Shown one piece after another: positions 1 through 13,271 of a stretch of DNA of 64,000 nucleotides. The stretch is from Owenia fusiformis (Eukaryota > Annelida > Polychaeta > Sabellida > Oweniidae). How positions within the stretch are numbered: position 1 is the stretch's first letter; each line of letters opens with the position of its first letter. The stretch lies in assembly GCA_903813345.2 (NCBI GenBank), contig CAIIXF020000005.1:15379375-15443374 (forward strand), given 5' to 3'. The notes under the pieces are model-generated. The model was given only the letters and a program-made list of their open reading frames with translations. It was not told where the DNA came from and ran no database searches. The translations under genes were made by a program, and so were the position numbers.

Positions 1-1770
1 TGCGTGGCTGTGGGTCCAAGTGAAATATGAAATTAGGATCTTTTCATAATTAGAAAAATTGATACCTGCCCCGCCCACCCCTACCCCCATGTTGCTATAG
101 CAACCATATTAAGACTTAATATTAATGTTTGATGCTGAAACTTTAGGATATAATAGATAAAACGTCAATTATTATATACACAAAATTTCAGCTGAATTGA
201 AGAATATTAAAAAGAAAGTTAGAGCATATAGTGCATTACTTCTGGGACAACCCTCGTATATATAATATTGGCTATATCTGATGGTGTCAATGGTTGAAAG
301 TAGATATCCATGCGTCCATGCATGTTGCAGTTCAGGATAAACTAGCTTATTACTCATTTTCAAAAAATACAACCGTATCATCAATCTAGCCATCATCAAT
401 TACAGGTAGCCTATCATCGCTTTTTGATATCATGTACAGTACATACAAAAATGTGTCAGAGTTTATTGTAAAGGTCTACTCTAATACTCGAGTAGTTTCT
501 GCATGTTAACTCCTGTGATAAGTCCCACGAAGATGTTATAAATATTGAACTTGGAAAGAAATTATGGGTCAATTTTATTTTAATTTTTTGTGAAATTGTT
601 CAAACTCTTAACTGGTGGTTTCGGGAAGAAGCTTTTACGAAATCTCGTTCGTTATTCAATCGACCAACAAGACAGTCATCGAATCCCGAGTTTGAATGAG
701 TTGATACTTAATCTTATTCTTTATACGTTTGACCTATATACTTTGGGGTACTTAATTATTTTAATTACCATTCATTTTAATTACCGACAACCGGTTTAAA
801 TGAAGATTAGACCTTGCTATGTCGTGTTTTAAACGTGTGTTACTAACAAGAACCATCCTTTACAAAGTACCTAGTACTATCTAGTGAATTTGTAACAAAA
901 TCTTGTCTCAATAATTTTTATTTTATTTATATTTGTTTTAAAATTATATAGAAACCAAACACCAAATTAATGCAACCTCGCGGAGAGTCCTTAAAATGTC
1001 CGAAGCAATCAGACATTCCTTGCTTCGATCAATACTCCTATCCAATCACTGCCATGGATACATGTTGATCCTGCATCATCTCTATGACAATTAACATGAC
1101 CTCCAAAGACCATCATGTCCCAACAACCAATCCGATCAATCGGGACACACAACTGTCCTAATCACCACCGCGAGCATAACAAATCAGTGCAACTTCGCTA
1201 CAAACAGTCCTCCAATGAAAGCTGTGGATACAATCAGTTAGTGCAGTCTCGCTACACATAATCCTGCTATCACTGCCGAGGACACGACCAAAGCAAACTG
1301 AGTAGTCCAACGGTCGGGAAGCAGACTAGCAGTACACAATTCTTCTGGAACAATTGAAAACAATTTTTGAACATTGAAACCATCATGCGATTCAAATAAT
1401 AACGTGACCTTCAATTTGGTGCATACTGTTCCCACCATGATGATTTGATAAATCATGACGTCTCAATTCTTATCAGTCATGATATGACATGATTGTGCTG
1501 GTTAGATTTGATGAGATCTTCATCTCATTGGTGAGATCTTCTTTCATCTATTCAGCTGTCATTGTTGTGGGGATTAAACTCCCTTTTCCATGTTACAACA
1601 TATTTAGTGAAGTTACAATAAAATACAACAATGTATAGTAAATAATGATAACCATGCATAACACTTAATGAGAAGTTGTTATTCTTCCCATCGGATGAGC
1701 AAAAAATGTATCTCTTAAGATCAGAATTCCGATGAAACAGAAAGGTATGTTGGTGTGGATTTCATAATAA
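1..1770. other. non-coding stretch, no gene seen
   Basis: AT-rich DNA with only short open frames on both strands (the longest about 75 codons). None shows family resemblance, a signal peptide with splice partners, or agreement of phase with neighbours. It lies downstream of the 3' end of the minus-strand membrane-protein gene and may include its 3' UTR. I see no convincing repeat or RNA gene. Confidence 0.5.
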
Positions 1771-3320
1771 CTATTTCCTGGTGTTCTTTGAAATTATCAA
1801 TAGGCTAGGCCTACCTGGTAAATTCATTGCAGTCCTTCTGGAGGCATCCTCGACCCAATCCAACAAGGCTTTTTGTTTATAATACGCCGCGGGCACCGGT
1901 CTCATGACAGGAATGTATCGTGCAAAATCAACATTTGTCCCTTGTTCACAATCTTTGACGCTCATGGTCTGTGTCGCACTAGCCTTAGTCTCGAGTCTAG
2001 GTACGTCCGGCCCGTCGACACTTGTTCCGATTGTGTTTGCGCTAGGTGGAAAGCATGGATCAACAGAGGTTCCAATTTTTGGATCAACACACGATGGATC
2101 AATTGTAAACGGTACATCTGTCTTCCTTTTCCGTCGTCTAAGTCTTCTTGGTCGCCGTCTCTCTTTAGTATCCATGCGCTTCATGGTTTCGGTATGATCT
2201 GTATCAGAACTGTTATCAACTCTCGTTTCGCAATTCTTTTGCCCAAATGAACCAATTGTGAAACCATTTTGTTTCCTGTCTACGTTGCACCCAATTTCGT
2301 TTCCAACATTCGTTGCACATGCACAATTCCAAACTGCCTTCATACTCGCTTCATCATGAACAACTTCACAACTCCTTTGTATTCCAGTAACTGGGTGAAT
2401 ATGACCACGAGGACATGGTGCAATTGATTCTTGATTGAGAGCTGAAATGATAAAATGTGCTTTGCAAATGGCATTTTGTGTATTCCCGTCGAATATGGTT
2501 CAATAAAATAGAAATCCTATAAGTACTTGAGTCGATTGATTTTTAATAACGTTTTTGGATTTTCTAAAATGCAGTAGCTCTTGGGTTTTCCAAAGATTTC
2601 CTAGGAACGATTTTATTATAAACTAAAAAAACGCATGGCATTGTGTGTGAACATGTCACACATTTATTAACCATATGCACATTACCTTTCTTAATCTGTT
2701 TCACATATCCACTGATCGCAACGAAGAAAATGCATCCAAATATCCCGATATTATTAATGGGCACAATCGCAGCCATAAGTATTTCCAACCACTCTGCTGC
2801 ACAGTCGAGTAGGCCATCTGAAATGTGTTGAGGGGCAAAGTTGTTTTTAGGTTTTTCTGGAAGTGCGCAACTAAAGAACAGGATTTGCATTTAACGAAAA
2901 TCTATTTTAATTTAAAGACTTGATGGTTGTGCAAACTTGTGCCAGAAACAATAATTGGATGTTTTGGCCCTTTTTGTAATTATCCGCAAACTTAAATGAT
3001 TGGTTTTTAAATAATAACTTTACTTGCTATGTTGTCGACGCTTACCAGATAAATACGAAGACGTTGTTCTCTTTGTACTTGTACCTGGCTTTTGTTGTTC
3101 GAACCTAAAATGATATTAGATAAAAAATTCCAGAGGGAACGTGGACTAGGAATTTTTCCCTATTGTAACTCACAATCATATAAATGTATTACTCAAAACA
3201 TACATATATTTTTAGTACTCACATTTTTTGTGCGCCTGTTGGTTCGACAATATCCGCAGTTTCGGCTATCACCACTAATAGTAGGAATAACACGAGAAGA
3301 ATTCTAAAAGATGCCATCAT
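1771..3320 (-). CDS. unrecognised single-pass membrane protein, 319 aa, four exons
   Basis: Exons 3320-3223, 3104-3046, 2817-2686 and 2441-1771 join in frame to 320 codons, each junction with GT/AG signals. The product starts with a strong signal peptide (residues 1-20, MMASFRILLVLFLLLVV). A short Thr/Ser-rich ectodomain (about 21-60) follows, then one hydrophobic helix (about 63-91) and a 225-residue tail. The tail has a Cys-containing segment (CPRGHIHPVTG near residue 106, then CACA), an Arg/Lys-rich run and repeated Asp-Pro/Thr-Ser-Val-Asp motifs. This predicts a type I membrane protein with a long basic cytoplasmic tail. I do not recognise the family. The agreement of four phases and the topology support a real gene. 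The 3' end is less sure: a GT donor inside LPGR close to the stop could lead to a further exon. Confidence 0.6.
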
Positions 3321-6300
3321 TGCTGGTCTCCAGTAGAATGAAGATTCCAAACACAATATGACGTAACTATAGCAATATCACGGACATAATGGTATCACGT
3401 GATATTAGTGCTTAACATTTTCGTTTTGTGACGACATCAGACAACGATTTTCTACGAACATAGGTGTGTGACGTCAAATATGTTGCTCGTGAGATATTTT
3501 TTGTTTTCAATACAAAAGGAAAATGTCAAAATGATTAGGATGTATACGATTCGGTTTGTGGAATCATTGAAATTATGGAATTGATGGGGGCATTTAATTG
3601 TAATTTTAAGAATACAGATTATTTCAACTACTGTGTCCTAGAATTTGATATAGCAAGCCTAGCAAATGACTTTGCCGTCAAATTACAATCAACATGATAG
3701 CCAGTTAAGGCCGTTATTTGCATTCTTAAACACAAGCTAAGTTCTAAAAACAAATAAGATGAGACCTATAAAGATCGCATAATGTAAAATAGATGGCAGT
3801 GGTATTAATTTTAAATAGTTGCAATTTTCTTTACTGGGAATTTAGTATTCGGTGATTATTTAAGGATTTGAGCCCATGGCACAATGCATCGTGATGATTT
3901 AAACAACTTATGTCTTATTTCCAGGCTTTGATTGAGTGCGCTAGATACTTTAGCAGTCACATTTGCCCCGGTAACCATGCGGCGTATTTTGGTTTTTGAG
4001 ACAGAAAACTACGGTTGTCGTACGGCCTTTTAAATGATGACACAGGTTCACCGTTGGACGTCCCTCCGGCGGGCATAGCTGTTTTGACAAATACCAAGGC
4101 GACCGCAGGGGGCCACTCTGATGATCCTACGGTCAACCCAATTATAAGTTGAGCAATATAGTAACCCATAAAACCATAGAACAGCCTACACTACGCTCCT
4201 ACGCTGACTGAAGAAAGGAAAAAAGTTATAATTTCATTAAGCGACTGTATATTGTATTGTATCCTTTATTACCACATTATTACTATGTGAGTACATTACA
4301 ATTTTCAATATTTTGTCCAAACATATTTACATCAACATGTTGCGTTTTTTATACATAAAATAAATTGCCTTGGCCTTTAAAATCATATTAAAATCACCAT
4401 CCTCTTTAAAAATCTGGAGTACATTATACATTTTTAGTTTTAGTTTACGAATTTTAGGGAACCACGGTCGAGAGGTACGATCGCGGGTGTCATAACATTC
4501 CGAAACATTATATTTTAAAGTAGTCCCAGTATTATTAATGTCATTGATCCGTCCCGCAGATTATGCCATCAAAAATAAAGTAAAAACATTTGAGGCTACA
4601 TGTTTGTTTAATTTCTAATCTGTGTCTAAGAGTACTAGTTTCGCAAGTAATTAATTTATGGAGTGCTTCACTCTTCCGAAAAAATTATAAATATTCTTTT
4701 CACATTTTTTGACCTGTTTTAAGCTGTTTTCTTATTTTTCTGTATTTACATATAAAATAAAAAAACTGCTTAATAATTCCCCACTTATTCCAAGTATGTG
4801 CCAAGCCTAAGTTTCAATTGAGCATAATATTTGTATGTACCCCCATTTTACCCAGCGACCCCACGTCATCGACCTTAAACGACATAGTTGTCGGTGTCTG
4901 TGCCGCATGTGTACGTGTTCACATAGGTCGCATAACGTGTACTTTTCAAGTATTTTCATGTCATTACCTTGAACTCAACACGTAGATCGATGTTTTTAAA
5001 TTTTTACTATACAATTGCATATTTGTTCAAACTGCACTCTCATTTGATGAGGAAAACATAAGGTCGATAACTTTACTTTGCCTAGCAATGTGACAATATT
5101 TTGTGCTTTTTAAGACAATTAAAATAGTTTTGGTATTTGTACACATCATGAGTTTATTCATATTATATTATTGTAAGAACCACAATGGCCAAAAAGGCGA
5201 TAGCGAGAAACTCCCTTAGGGAAACATAAAAGAAAACACATTGAATAATTCTACAATCCACTTAGCAAATATTGAAGGCGCAGTTGCGGATACTTTGTTT
5301 GACTAACTTTCACAATGTTTAAGGCAACATACAATAGAGGTTAACTATAGGTATCGAAAACAGTCCCATACACGTTTAGAATATAAAGGGTATACAAGTG
5401 ACCGACGTCATCCACACCAAACAGGCATTGTGTAGCGATATTTGCTTGGTATTGCAAAAATAACTTTGGAACAAATAAGTAGACCCAAACTTAGTAACTG
5501 TACTTTATTAACAATCACATATAGCACGTACTGGAAACGGATTATCATAATCCTTCAGTATACCTGTTATATTCAACACAGGTAGTTGAATCGATTTGGA
5601 AAAAATAAAGATCGGGGGAAGCATTGGAAAAAGAATGGATATACATGTCGATCCTTTGATTATTGTTTTAAGCCTGGAGCCGTAGTCGAGTAAAAACGAT
5701 CAAACATACTCCTAGTCGATTAGCAACAGACAACAGACAGAAATCAACAGAGATCAGTGACTTGATATGACGTAAGTACACACGATCGAACGAAAATGCA
5801 TCTCCAAGAGGATCCAGAGTGACAACACGCAATCCTAAAAACAAACAAAGACGAACTGAAATCTCCTCCAAAACGATATAATTCAGAAGGAATCGATCAC
5901 AATCAAGGATACAACGCAAATTGAATTAAGTACGTTGGTGCACTGCAATTATCGGCATTGATGATTGTTAGAAATTACTTGCCTGCTGATTGTAAGATGT
6001 GAATGCAAATTGTAATACTGTGTTATTAGATGTAGATGTATTGTAAATGTAACATGTAAATGAAATAAGAAACGATTGGCACTAACAGCAGAATTAATTC
6101 GATCTTAGAGACTGGTATTATTAAAGATTATTACTAGAATGACAGCCTGTGTAGTTTTAAATAACCCCAGGTCTCTTATACTGTAGATGTGATGAATACA
6201 CGGGATACCTGAGGCGGGATACTGACTGAATCAAAACTAGGAGTGACAACGACATCATATTAAAGGACCTTGGAGCTGACTCGATTACTACCAGCATTAT

Positions 6301-6814
6301 GGGGGTCGGTGATGGTGAAATATAATGGTGTTTTAACCAAACAAATCGTCGTGATTTACCGACCTATAGGATCACAAAGATAAATTGTATTTGCCTTGCA
6401 TCGAACACTATACCATACTTGAAAGCTATCAGTTTGGATAGTAAATATTACAATAAAGGATTATTATATTGTACTGTGCTTGTACATACATTTAAGGCAC
6501 TAGATCACAACAAGGGTCGCACAAACTAGAGAATTGGCAGGAGGTATAAAGTGGACGTTACGGTCATCAACGGGGTGTGGGAGTAAAGCCCGGGGACTAA
6601 AGACGTCGCGCCACCCAGGAACCAAAACACAGCCATTAATATATACCTGTGTTTACAATTTAGCTTGTTTATAAAGATTCTCAACGCGACGACCAACGCG
6701 AAACATTGCGCCGATATAATCAAAACATTATCATGAAGAAACAATAGAATTGAGAAGAGAAGCCGCAGAGAACAACGTTACTTTCGTATAAACTGAAAAA
6801 GGAATTGTTGAAGC
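3321..6814. other. intergenic region with a probable LINE tail
   Basis: This separates the divergently transcribed membrane-protein gene (minus) from the EF-hand gene (plus), so both promoters should lie here. Apart from the LINE-like fragment at 4225-4558, I see only short frames without family resemblance. A hydrophobic 72-codon frame at 6526-6744 (minus) lies just upstream of the EF-hand gene but has no splice partners I could find. Confidence 0.45.
4225..4558 (-). mobile_element. possible LINE 3' end (reverse-transcriptase C-terminus plus tail)
   Basis: On the minus strand a 74-codon frame without a start reads CYDTRDRTSRPWFPKIRKLK near its middle and stops about position 4333. The TR-x-R followed by a basic stretch resembles the C-terminal tails of CR1/Jockey-type ORF2 proteins. 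The stop is followed by an AT-rich segment with AATAAAG and a short ACAATACAATATACA end, as LINE 3' tails often have. It is a fragment only. The resemblance is weak, and an unrelated terminal exon is possible. Confidence 0.35.
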
Positions 6815-9800
6815 ATGACATATCCAAAGCCTACGGCAGAGGATGTCGCAAAGGCGGTAAGTAGGAGTAGTATACTGTCACCAATGTATTATTGGATGGG
6901 TTTGGGTTTGCCCTGCAACTGAAGTACTATGAAAATACAATACAAAATTGAAATGCGTGTGACATTTAAATGTGAAAAGCATGACTCATTTGGAGAAAAA
7001 TTGTTACTTATTTTCTCAGTTCTCACATTCTAATTAAGTTAAAGCAATACTATGGATATGCGCATCTATTTAATTCAGGGCTAGTAATTATTAATGTTAG
7101 ACTATGTACTTTATGTATGTCTGTCGTTATAAAGTGATTGATTTAATACTTTAAAATGCAATTTCCGTTTTCAGATCAATCAGCTTACAGAGGCGGATAG
7201 AACAAGTGAGTTTTTAAAATTTATTATGACAATGAACAAATACATCTTACATTACGTAAATGCAATGTACGAAACGCCTTATAAGAAGTGCCTTATCTCA
7301 CTTACGTAAAACTTGAGAAATCAGTTTTGTCTTGCATGTAGTATTATTACATGTGGCGAAAATATAGCCAAAATCATATGGCCCAATAAATGATGATTGG
7401 AAGAGCCCACACAAGTGCCCAAATATATCAAATTTTTCACTGAACGAAGGCTAGGAGATTGGAAATCTCTGAGCAATTCGTTCGGCGCTTTAGTGCATTG
7501 ATTAAGAGAATGCCAATATGTATAGTAACTGTATTCCTTACAATCTCAAATAATATCTCCCAAAAGTTTCACAATATGTTATCAATTGGTGAAATTGTTT
7601 AAGATTCAAAGATGCAAAACTTTGGCAAAATGTTTAAATTCTCAACTTAAAAATGATAAAAAATGGATGGATTATTCTAAATATCTTTAGTTTTCCTCAA
7701 ATAAAGTATACACTTATGGGGATTTCTAGAAAATAGACATGACGGGGAATGATGAGTCCACAATATTCTAAAATTAGAACAATTTTTATCGAGATTCCTT
7801 GCTAGAACCAGTATGACTACTAACATGGGCTTTCGACTAGATGATTGAAAGCCCATGCTACTAACTATACCTGATACTACCTTTAATATAATTATTCATA
7901 TCAGTGTAATGTTCCGATGTTATTGGTATCATATCTGGTTATAACATATGAGATAGAATACAATATATAATATTGGGTAAACTAGGAAGTATTGATAAAG
8001 CTCAGAAAATGAAGTATTTGCAATTTTGGTAACCAATTTATTTGCCTATATGTTTTTAGAGTACACAAAGGCCTTCGATGAACTGGATAAGAATAGCGAT
8101 GGACAAATCACAGTTTACGAGTTGAAACACCATTTAAGAGAAAATGGCCAACCTATGATTACCGAGAGGGAGGTGAAAGAGATGATATCATCTACAGATT
8201 TAGACGGTAACATATCACAAGATCCTCCTAGATGCTTCATTTCTTGCAATGTTTTCTAATACATTCCCCATTTGGACGCAATTGTACTTATCAAATCATT
8301 ATAAATAACCATACTTTGCCCATATTACAATTCATATCACGAAGTTAAAACAACCTCCGGCTGTCGACTTACGGTTAACCTACTATTTAATGGCCAACAA
8401 TAAAATAGAGGCTGTTTAAATAAGTTGGCTATAGAATTGTAGGTTAAACCGTCAGCCGTCAGTTGAATTCGCGAATGCTACCGTTATGTCACGAGCCAAA
8501 TTCTCTGAGTATTTTGCATTAAGATAATAGTATTATATAGAATTAAAGCCCATATACGAGGGGTGATTCATAAGTCATGAGACAACTGTAACAACATCAC
8601 TTACATTGCACGCTTTTGCAAATATAACCCAAATGCTTTTGAATGAACAATATATTATATAATGCTTGTCTCCTGCAGCTGGATAAGAGGAAATCAATAT
8701 CTATACTATGGAAGTATGTAATTTGTACTCGACTTTTGACATTAAGTAAATCAACGAAAAAGATACTTCTCTAGACAGTCGAGACAAATGAAATTTTTAA
8801 ATATGACTCATTATTCAGCACCGTTGGATGAAAATCTCATAGAATTAGACAAATCTTTAATCCATTCGATATGGTAATCGTTGAAGACGGCCTTGAAATT
8901 CCTAAAGAATTAACTATACTGGGGGTCAGATGGGGTTTCAAAGGTCTAGTTTCGGCCCGGAATGACCCAAAACGTTTTTTGAAAGCGTTTTGAAACCCCA
9001 TATCATGGTACATTTGTACACGGTACGTATTAGCCTATCAGAATGCGAATGAAGTAAATATGCGGGGATTGCCTTATATATTACATTCAATTACATTTTC
9101 AGGTAATGGAACAATAGAGCTAGATGAACTATTGTATTTGATGTGGGAAAGACACTACAATGTTCATAATTCGGACCAAGATTTAGAAGAAGACATTAAG
9201 GAATTATTTGAGACATTTGACATTGACAAAGATGGTAAACTATCGGATAAAGAGCTATTTGCATTCTTGACACATATAGGAAAAGTTATATTAGAAGAAG
9301 ATATCGATGACGTCATGAGAGAAGTGGATAAAAATGAAAATGGAGTCGTAGATTTTGATGGTGAGTTTTTCAAATATACAAAATCTTGTTTTTGTTCAAT
9401 CAAAGGTCAGCATCACGAATTGGCCGATCACTGATATTCATGTTTTGATGATGTCATGTATTTAACATTTTAGAATTGATAGAGTAGGTGTTGGCAAACC
9501 GGGGTTGACAAATAATGCAATCTATTTCAAATAGTCGTATTTAGTTGTACTTGTACTTTAGTATCTTGGATTGTATGTGTTTTATTTCAATTTTCAATTT
9601 CAATTTGTTTATTTCACAAAACACATACAATATACATATACAATGAGTGGGTGACACAAGGGTTTGTGTATATTCCCAAGATGGAGTAAATTTACAAAGT
9701 ATGTTAGAGTGGCGGGGATCTGCCATTGCATGTCTTAAATAATATATATATATATAATTTGTGCCATCAAAGTGCCCCTAAATAGAATTAAAGTTGTAAT

Positions 9801-12800
9801 AAATATTTTTTTGTCTGTTTTTTCATGAGTATGATGCTTCTGATAGATTTAAAATGTGGGGGTAATTGGTTCCAAATATCAGGTATAGAATAAGATAGCA
9901 TTGATTTTCCATAGTTTGTACGAATTTTTGGTTTGTCGAAAGTTTTCTTGTTTCTTGTATCATAATTATGTCTATTTTCAACTGTTTGGAAGAAATCTGG
10001 AAATATTTGTTTGTAATTATCCTTGTCATTGATCCATTTAAACATGAATATATATCTTTGTTGCTTATTTATCTGAAATATGTTCAGGATTTTTAGATCA
10101 TGAAAAAGAGGTAAAGAGTGAGCTCTAAAGTCGCTATTTGTTGCAATTCTTACAAATTGTTTCTGAGAACGATGAAGAGTATTAAGCAATGTACAGCCTG
10201 CTTCGCCCCAGATTATATTTCCATAAATAAGATATGAGTAGATTAGAGAGTAATATATACTAAGTAAGCTTTTGGCATTCAAAAAATGTTTAACTTTGTA
10301 TAATATACCAATGGTTCTTGATATTTTCATGTTTACTGCTGTAATGTGATTCTTCCAGGTAAGATTCTGATCAATTATAATTCCTAAAAAGTTTATATGT
10401 GTCACTTGCTCAAGTATTTTATTATTCACAATGACTGATATATCATTTTTATTATATTGCTTTTGTCTAGAAGAAAATATGATATATTTAGTTTTCTTTG
10501 CATTTAACGAAAGTTTATTTGTGGCTATCCATTCCTCAATTAGTTTCAATTCAGCATTCAAAGCATTGGTAATATCATTAAGATTTTTTCCTTGTATTAA
10601 CAGATTCGTATCATCTGCAAATAGTACAAAAAATAGTCGAGGAGAAGATAGGTAGATGTCATTGGTGTATATGATAAAAAACAAGGGACCTAGTACAGAG
10701 CCCTGAGGAATTCCACATGTGATTGACTCGGGATCTGAAATAGTGTCTATATAACAAGTTTTTTGAATTCTATTAGAAAAGTAACTTTTTACCCATTCCA
10801 GCGCTACTCCTCGTATCCCATAGAAATCGAGTTTTTGAAAGAGGATATTATGGTCAATAGTATCGAAAGCTTTAGAAAAGTCAAGAAATACACCAATAGA
10901 GAATTCACCTTTGTCTATAGAATTTCTGATTTTTTCAACAAATGTAAGTACTGCCATGAATGTTGATTTTTTTCCCGAAAGCCAAATTGATAAAGATACA
11001 TTATTTCTATTTTATCAAGAAAAGAGGTCAGCCGATGGTGCGTAAGTTTCTCAAGTAATTTTGAGAAGACTGGTAAAATCGATATAGGTCTATAATTATT
11101 AAAAAGCTGTTTGTCCTCCTTTTTATGAATTGGTATTATCTTCGCAATTTTTAATTTGTCAGGAAAAACACCATTTGTTAGAGATAAATTGAAAATATGT
11201 AATAATGGTAATTGGAATTCCTTACCACAATGCTTAATTATGGAAGGTTTGAAATCGTCAAAACCGGCCGCAGAGTTTTTCAATTTTGATAATTCCACGT
11301 TTAATTCATTGGAGTCGATCGGATTCAGAAATAAAGTTGAAGCTTGTCTACCAATATTATTCATGTAGTCTAAAGGACTTTTGTTTGAAGGAGGAATCTT
11401 TGCTGCCAGGGTCTCACCTACCCTTGAAAAGAAAGAATTAAACTGATTAGCAATGTCTAATTTATTTGTTATTTCAGTATTATTATGGAAGAATGTGTCT
11501 GGGATATTGTGATTTTTATTTTTCCTTTGAAGAATTTCATTAATAATTTCCCAATTAGCTTTAATGTTTCCTTGATTTTCCTCAAATTTTCTGTTAAAGT
11601 AATGCTTATGGGCTGATCTTATGATATTTTTTAACATTTTAGAGTAAACTTTATAATTTGCCTTATTTTGATTTGTTGGTGTACGAAGATATTTTTTATA
11701 TAATTTACTTTTTTGTCTCACTGATACAAGAATAGCTGAAGTAATCCAGGGTTTTTCATTATTATTATAGGACTTAAAAGATACCAATTTGATTGGAAAA
11801 CTTTCATCATAAATTTCTTTCAGGCGTTCTTCAAAAAAATTGTAGGAAGTATTTGCATCATCGCTATTCATTGTATCTGCCCATGATTCTTTGGCTAATT
11901 TTTCTTGAAAGGTAGTAAGATTATTTTCAGAATATTTTCTAATTGATTTTTGAACAATTTTAATCTGCTGAATTGGTTTATTAAAAGTAGCAAAAATAGG
12001 GAAATGATCAGAAATGTCATTGAAAATTATTCCACATAGACCAGTTTTAGTATCATTTGTGAAAATGTTGTCGATTAATGTTGCTGTACTTGAAGTTACC
12101 CTGGTTGCTTTATAAATAAGTGGTATTAAATTGTAAGACGTCATGATATTATAAAAATTTTCAGTTGACTCATGCTGGTTGGTCTTGAATAAATCAATAT
12201 TAAAATCCCCCATTACATAACTAGTTTTGTTTTCTCTTGAAAGATTATTTAAATAAACGTCTAGACCATTATTAAATTCTTCTATATCTATATTAGGAGG
12301 CTTATAAATGCAAGTTAAGAGTATATTTTTACCATTGTTTACAATAATCTCAATTGTAAGAACATCACAGCCAAAATTATTAAATTGAAGATCTGGTCTT
12401 TCTTTAACATTAATTGTATCTTTAATATAAAAACCAACACCACCCCCTCTAGTAGATCTTGATTTAAAATATCCATTGAAATTCATTAATTTAGAATATT
12501 GTGAATTTTGATCCTCATAAAGCCATGTCTCAGAAAGGCCAACAATTGATACTCCCTTCTCAAGTGATGACAATAGATTAACTAATTTCCATTGATTTGA
12601 TGGCAAACTTCTAATATTACAGTGTACTATAGACATATCTACATTGTTTGTTGCATTCAGATTATTATTTAACTCAGTTAAAGTAACATATTGACTTTTT
12701 GTCATAATTTCATTGGTTGTAACATCAAATCCAGGAGCATCATTCATTTCCTCTTGTATTTCAAGTGGGTTGAAAAGTTTATTCTCAAAATGTGCAAGTA

Positions 12801-13271
12801 AATTGCCATTTGGAGCGGCCTCTATGAAATCATTTTGGTCATTCACTTTGTAAAAAGGCATTTCCGACCATGGGCATGGCACTGGGATAATTATGTTATC
12901 CCCCATCTAGTAAGTAAATAAGTACATGCAGTGACAGATCCCCTATATTATTACACAAATGGTTTGAAAAAATTATGGTATGCAAAAATCTAAGAGAACG
13001 TTAATTTCGTCCCAATGGAATAATTAGCCCTACGAAAGAAACCAGAGTCAAATTAATTCGGTATTGCATAGGCTAAAACGAATTTTTTCATTTGACCCGA
13101 AAATACACTCAATTTAGAACAAGACCCTCTGAAATAAGTTCCATTGTTTTTAGGGAGTCATACCATATTGGCCAATGGCCAATTTCATTGCTTACATTTC
13201 AAAATGTTTTTTTTTCAGAATTTGTTGCCTTGATGCACGAATTAATAAAACAACATGACGTAAAGAGCTGA
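6815..13271 (+). CDS. calmodulin-like four-EF-hand calcium-binding protein, 176 aa
   Basis: Exons 6815-6856, 7175-7205, 8060-8206, 9103-9360 and 13219-13271 sum to 177 codons in frame. All four EF-hand loops are canonical: residues 34-45 (DKNSDGQITVYE), 71-82 (DLDGNGTIELDE), 113-124 (DIDKDGKLSDKE) and 149-160 (DKNENGVVDFDE). Each has acidic positions 1 and 12 and Gly at 6, so four calcium ions can be bound. The layout (two lobes joined by a charged linker of about 30 residues) is that of the calmodulin/troponin C family. An extra N-terminal segment of about 25 residues and clear divergence argue against calmodulin itself. It probably acts as a cytosolic calcium sensor; the target is unknown. 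The last intron (3.86 kb) is mostly a LINE in the opposite orientation, leaving a 53-nt last exon. Confidence 0.9.
7824..7857. repeat. hairpin with CATGGGCTTTC termini
   Basis: A 34-bp palindrome lies in intron 2 of the EF-hand gene. It begins CATGGGCTTTCGACTAG and ends TTGAAAGCCCATG. It has almost no loop, so it consists of two inverted termini. The same terminus occurs at 15053-15084, 46148-46251 and, degraded, about 53295-53321. This suggests a dispersed miniature element or its collapsed remains. Confidence 0.6.
8345..8467. repeat. small foldback element
   Basis: The left arm (CTTACGGTTAACCTAC and flanks) pairs with the right arm (GTAGGTTAAACCGTCAG and flanks) over roughly 40 bp. The spacer is short and includes GTTTAAATAAGTTGG. 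It lies in intron 3 of the EF-hand gene. It fits a miniature inverted-repeat transposable element of about 120 bp. No target duplication was identified. Confidence 0.5.
8557..8590 (+). mobile_element. probable mariner-type terminus, remnant
   Basis: CGAGGGGTGATTCATAAGT directly follows a TA dinucleotide. It resembles the terminal inverted repeats of mariner elements (CGAGGGGTGATTnATAAGT type) as I know them. I found no matching opposite end and no transposase frame within intron 3, so this is at most a truncated or deleted copy. The right limit is uncertain. Confidence 0.4.
9584..12915 (-). mobile_element. CR1/Jockey-type LINE, nearly whole ORF2, one frameshift
   Basis: It is transcribed right to left inside the last intron of the EF-hand gene. 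The first frame (12906-10915, 663 aa) carries an apurinic endonuclease with HCNIRSL, SETWLYED, GDFNID, LIDNIF and SDHFPI, then the start of the reverse transcriptase (NYRPISILPVFSKLLEK). The second frame (10957-9788) continues with FLDFSKAFDTIDH, GIPQGSVLGPLFF and the catalytic FADD, and then the long C-terminal domain. The frames overlap at a run of seven A residues near 10965, so one small indel separates them. The 3' UTR contains an AT microsatellite and ends in TTGAAA-type repeats after a polyadenylation-like AATAAA. No ORF1 is seen, so the 5' end is probably truncated. The target duplication is not clear. Confidence 0.9.

Noticed and set aside
1873-2250. Two plus-strand frames of 97 and 125 codons
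   Set aside because: They are opposite-strand shadows of the last exon of the minus-strand membrane-protein gene.
3957-4169. 70-codon minus-strand frame in a GC-richer patch
   Set aside because: No recognisable family, no signal of splicing to neighbours, and no repeat of the pattern elsewhere.
5668-5919. 83-codon minus-strand frame
   Set aside because: No reverse-transcriptase or other motif, and no splice context. Not supported as a gene or as a LINE piece.
6526-6744. Hydrophobic 72-codon minus-strand frame upstream of the EF-hand gene
   Set aside because: It could be a membrane segment, but no in-phase partner exon or promoter context was found. Hydrophobic frames are common by chance in AT-rich DNA.
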